A DNA stretch of 64,000 nucleotides, taken from the NCBI GenBank assembly GCA_019843655.1, contig JACDQD010000007.1:10971600-11035599 (forward strand), given 5' to 3'. A model generated the notes under the pieces. That model did not search any database. It saw only the letters and a list, made by a program, of their open reading frames with translations, and was not told where the DNA came from. Positions 62,047-64,000 of the stretch are shown one piece after another. Within the stretch, counting starts at the first letter, position 1; every line of letters starts with the position of its first letter. Position numbers and translations under genes: made by a program. The DNA is from Lethocerus indicus. Its lineage: Eukaryota > Arthropoda > Insecta > Hemiptera > Belostomatidae.

Positions 62047-64000
62047 CTGAAACAGACAGGTCTAAACATCTCAATGTACACACCAACACGATTTCAATTA
62101 GACAGAGTTATTGTATAGACAACATTCAGAGTGGAAAGGAAAAAAGGATCATAATTAGAAGATTTATCTAGTTCTCACAGGAACCAGAATGGTATAATCT
62201 TTTATTTTATAAAGTTCCAAAATATGTGAATCATCATATTCTCACTTTATTTTTACATTAATGCGTATATAATTTGAAAATAAGTTTGAAAATAAACGAA
62301 ATTGATCGAAAATGATTTCAATTTTGTTATATTCCCATATATATTAAGAAAAAAATATAAAGAACATCTATATTTTTAATACAGTATAAATTTCAGAAAG
62401 CACTAGGTTTATCCAAGTTGGAATACATCAACATGATATAAGTAATGGATTGATGGAATTGGGGTGGAGCCTGGAACGTACGTGAAATATGAGATAATTG
62501 AATACAGTTTCTACCTATTAGTTACACACAGTCCAAGCTGTTTCAGAATTTTTCGGTAGCGTCACGAGATCCAATATTATTTTCTGCTTAATGGGCACAA
62601 TACGTTGTGCAGAAATTTCGCGAATCATTTCCATTTAAAAGTACGGCTGCTATTCAATAACGTCGAACACGAAATATTTCAGCGCATTTACTAAATGTAA
62701 ACAATTAAACCGATTTTTAAATAGAGGCTATATATTTTTAGGTTTATTCATTATATTTGAATACCACGCTGAATAACTGTAATAACAGCTCTATTAGTGT
62801 CATTCTAATCCGGTGTTTTAAATTTTAAAAAACCGTAAAAAAAACGGTAGAGTTAATTTTGAACGGAAGTGTTTACGTATCAGGAGTAGTGTATTAATCT
62901 TAGAAGTGTCGAAATAAGGTAATGAAACTAGAGCTGAAGGATTAAGGGTCCGTTTGTAAGGCGGCGGGGCTTGGGGGCCTGATGGCGAATCCTGGTAATC
63001 TCCGAATCGTCTCCGTTCTTTTTAAGTGTTTTTTTTTTCTGCCGCCTGCCACCGCTCGCCTCCGGCAGCTGAACTTGGGCCGGCAACTTTCTCACGCGCC
63101 AGAGGGAAAGGGAATAAATTCTCCCCTTTTCCCGTCCCCGGCTGAGGATCTGATAAGAAGCCGGCGACCGCAATCCGAACCGAACGCTCGGACTGATTTA
63201 TTCCGTAATTCCTGGCCGGTCCAGAGTTTCGGCAAACCCCCTAGTTTATGGACAAATAAATAAGAGGGAGGAATTGGGAAGAAAGCGGACCGGGAGGGGC
63301 CGTTTCTGTTTTAGGAGTTCGATCCGCGTTCCGGAATGAATACGGAAAGTTTCGACACGCGATCGGTTGACAATAAGGTGCCCAACAATGGGAATATAAC
63401 GAGTTTCAATCATTCTTAACAGCTATGTAAGGTGACTTCTAGTGTCTACAATATCAGTATATTATCTAAAGAATTTTAAACAATTGAATTAATTAGTATT
63501 TCAAAGGTTTATGTTTGGTCTCTTATTAGTTATAATAGCGTCACGACCATATAAACGGTATTTTGTGAAATAAATATAATGAAACAACCTTTATATTGTA
63601 AAATGTATATAGAATGTAACTAAAAATTTTGGTTTCAATTAGTGTTTCTGTATACAGATATAAAAAATAGTGGCAGGCCATTAGTGATCCCCTCTGAATT
63701 CAACGGAGGATAGATCAGGTTTAAGATGTCAATTATTTTTTATATTTTTATGGCTATCTGGGCGATGCACCGTCAGGTCCCCGGTAACGCCGTTTTATTC
63801 CAACCGGCACCGAGTTAATTACCGGCCAATTGGACTGCAATTAAGCCGGGGAGAAGAACGCGAAAGTAAAAAAAAAATCGTTTTACGCGGTCATAATTGA
63901 AATTGTAATTGGGAACAATAACAAACAACGCCGAGGTAAACAACCGACCGTAGCCGGGAAAACTGTAGGCTCTTCCACTCTTTTTATCTATGAGAAATTC
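62047..64000 (-). other. upstream intron of the DIP-like gene, continuing beyond the window
   Basis: Upstream (minus sense) of the Ig exon I see no segment encoding the front half of the Ig domain. The G+C-richer interval 62940-63300 has open frames on both strands without family resemblance or convincing splice sites. The rest is A+T-rich. Confidence 0.65.

Noticed and set aside
1..64000. tRNA, rRNA, CRISPR, bacterial operon or plasmid features
   Set aside because: No cloverleaf with A/B boxes, no rRNA core, and no direct-repeat/spacer arrays were seen. The 100-bp array has no variable spacers and the gene structure is eukaryotic.

Overview
The window looks like an arthropod, most likely insect, nuclear chromosome. 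There are no bacterial-style operons. Genes are carried on short spliced exons separated by kilobases of A+T-rich DNA, CT/GA/GT microsatellites are abundant, and Penelope-like and piggyBac elements are present. The only host gene I can support is a Dpr-interacting-protein (DIP)/lachesin-like immunoglobulin cell-surface protein. I cannot name the species.

The gene lies on the minus strand at the right end. Three exons join in one reading frame, and every junction is phase 1. 62046-61897 encodes the second half of the last Ig domain. 60376-60308 encodes a Thr-rich linker. 53404-53292 encodes a basic/Gly spacer, a hydrophobic C-terminal tail resembling a GPI-attachment signal, and the stop codon. 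The exons for the signal peptide, the first Ig domains and the front half of the last Ig domain should lie beyond base 64000. Introns are about 1.5 and 6.9 kb. A 576-bp non-autonomous piggyBac element sits in the last intron, about 50 bp upstream of the final splice acceptor.

About 52 kb downstream of the gene (bases 1 to about 52,800) holds no gene I can support. It contains decayed mobile DNA. Penelope-like (PLE) fragments carry GIY-YIG endonuclease and C-terminal motifs (9.07-9.54, 9.9-10.49, 10.82-11.19 and 47.75-47.94 kb). A reverse-transcriptase YVGDT fragment lies at 13.8-14.2 kb. Three minus-strand copies of one non-LTR-type 3' tail lie at 7.9, 10.5 and 16.1 kb. Several PLE tails carry a hammerhead-ribozyme-like core, best preserved at 47878-47937, where stems I, II and III can all be drawn.

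Other structure includes a recently homogenised 100-bp tandem array (37.94-38.89 kb), two diverged copies of a 66-bp element with CGGCGC/GCGCCG ends (4985 and 24624), long inverted repeats at 14.26-14.46 and 54.09-54.16 kb, several perfect hairpins, and a dense TA/TG/GA/CT microsatellite cluster at 45.7-46.25 kb. No tRNA, rRNA, CRISPR or origin was recognised.
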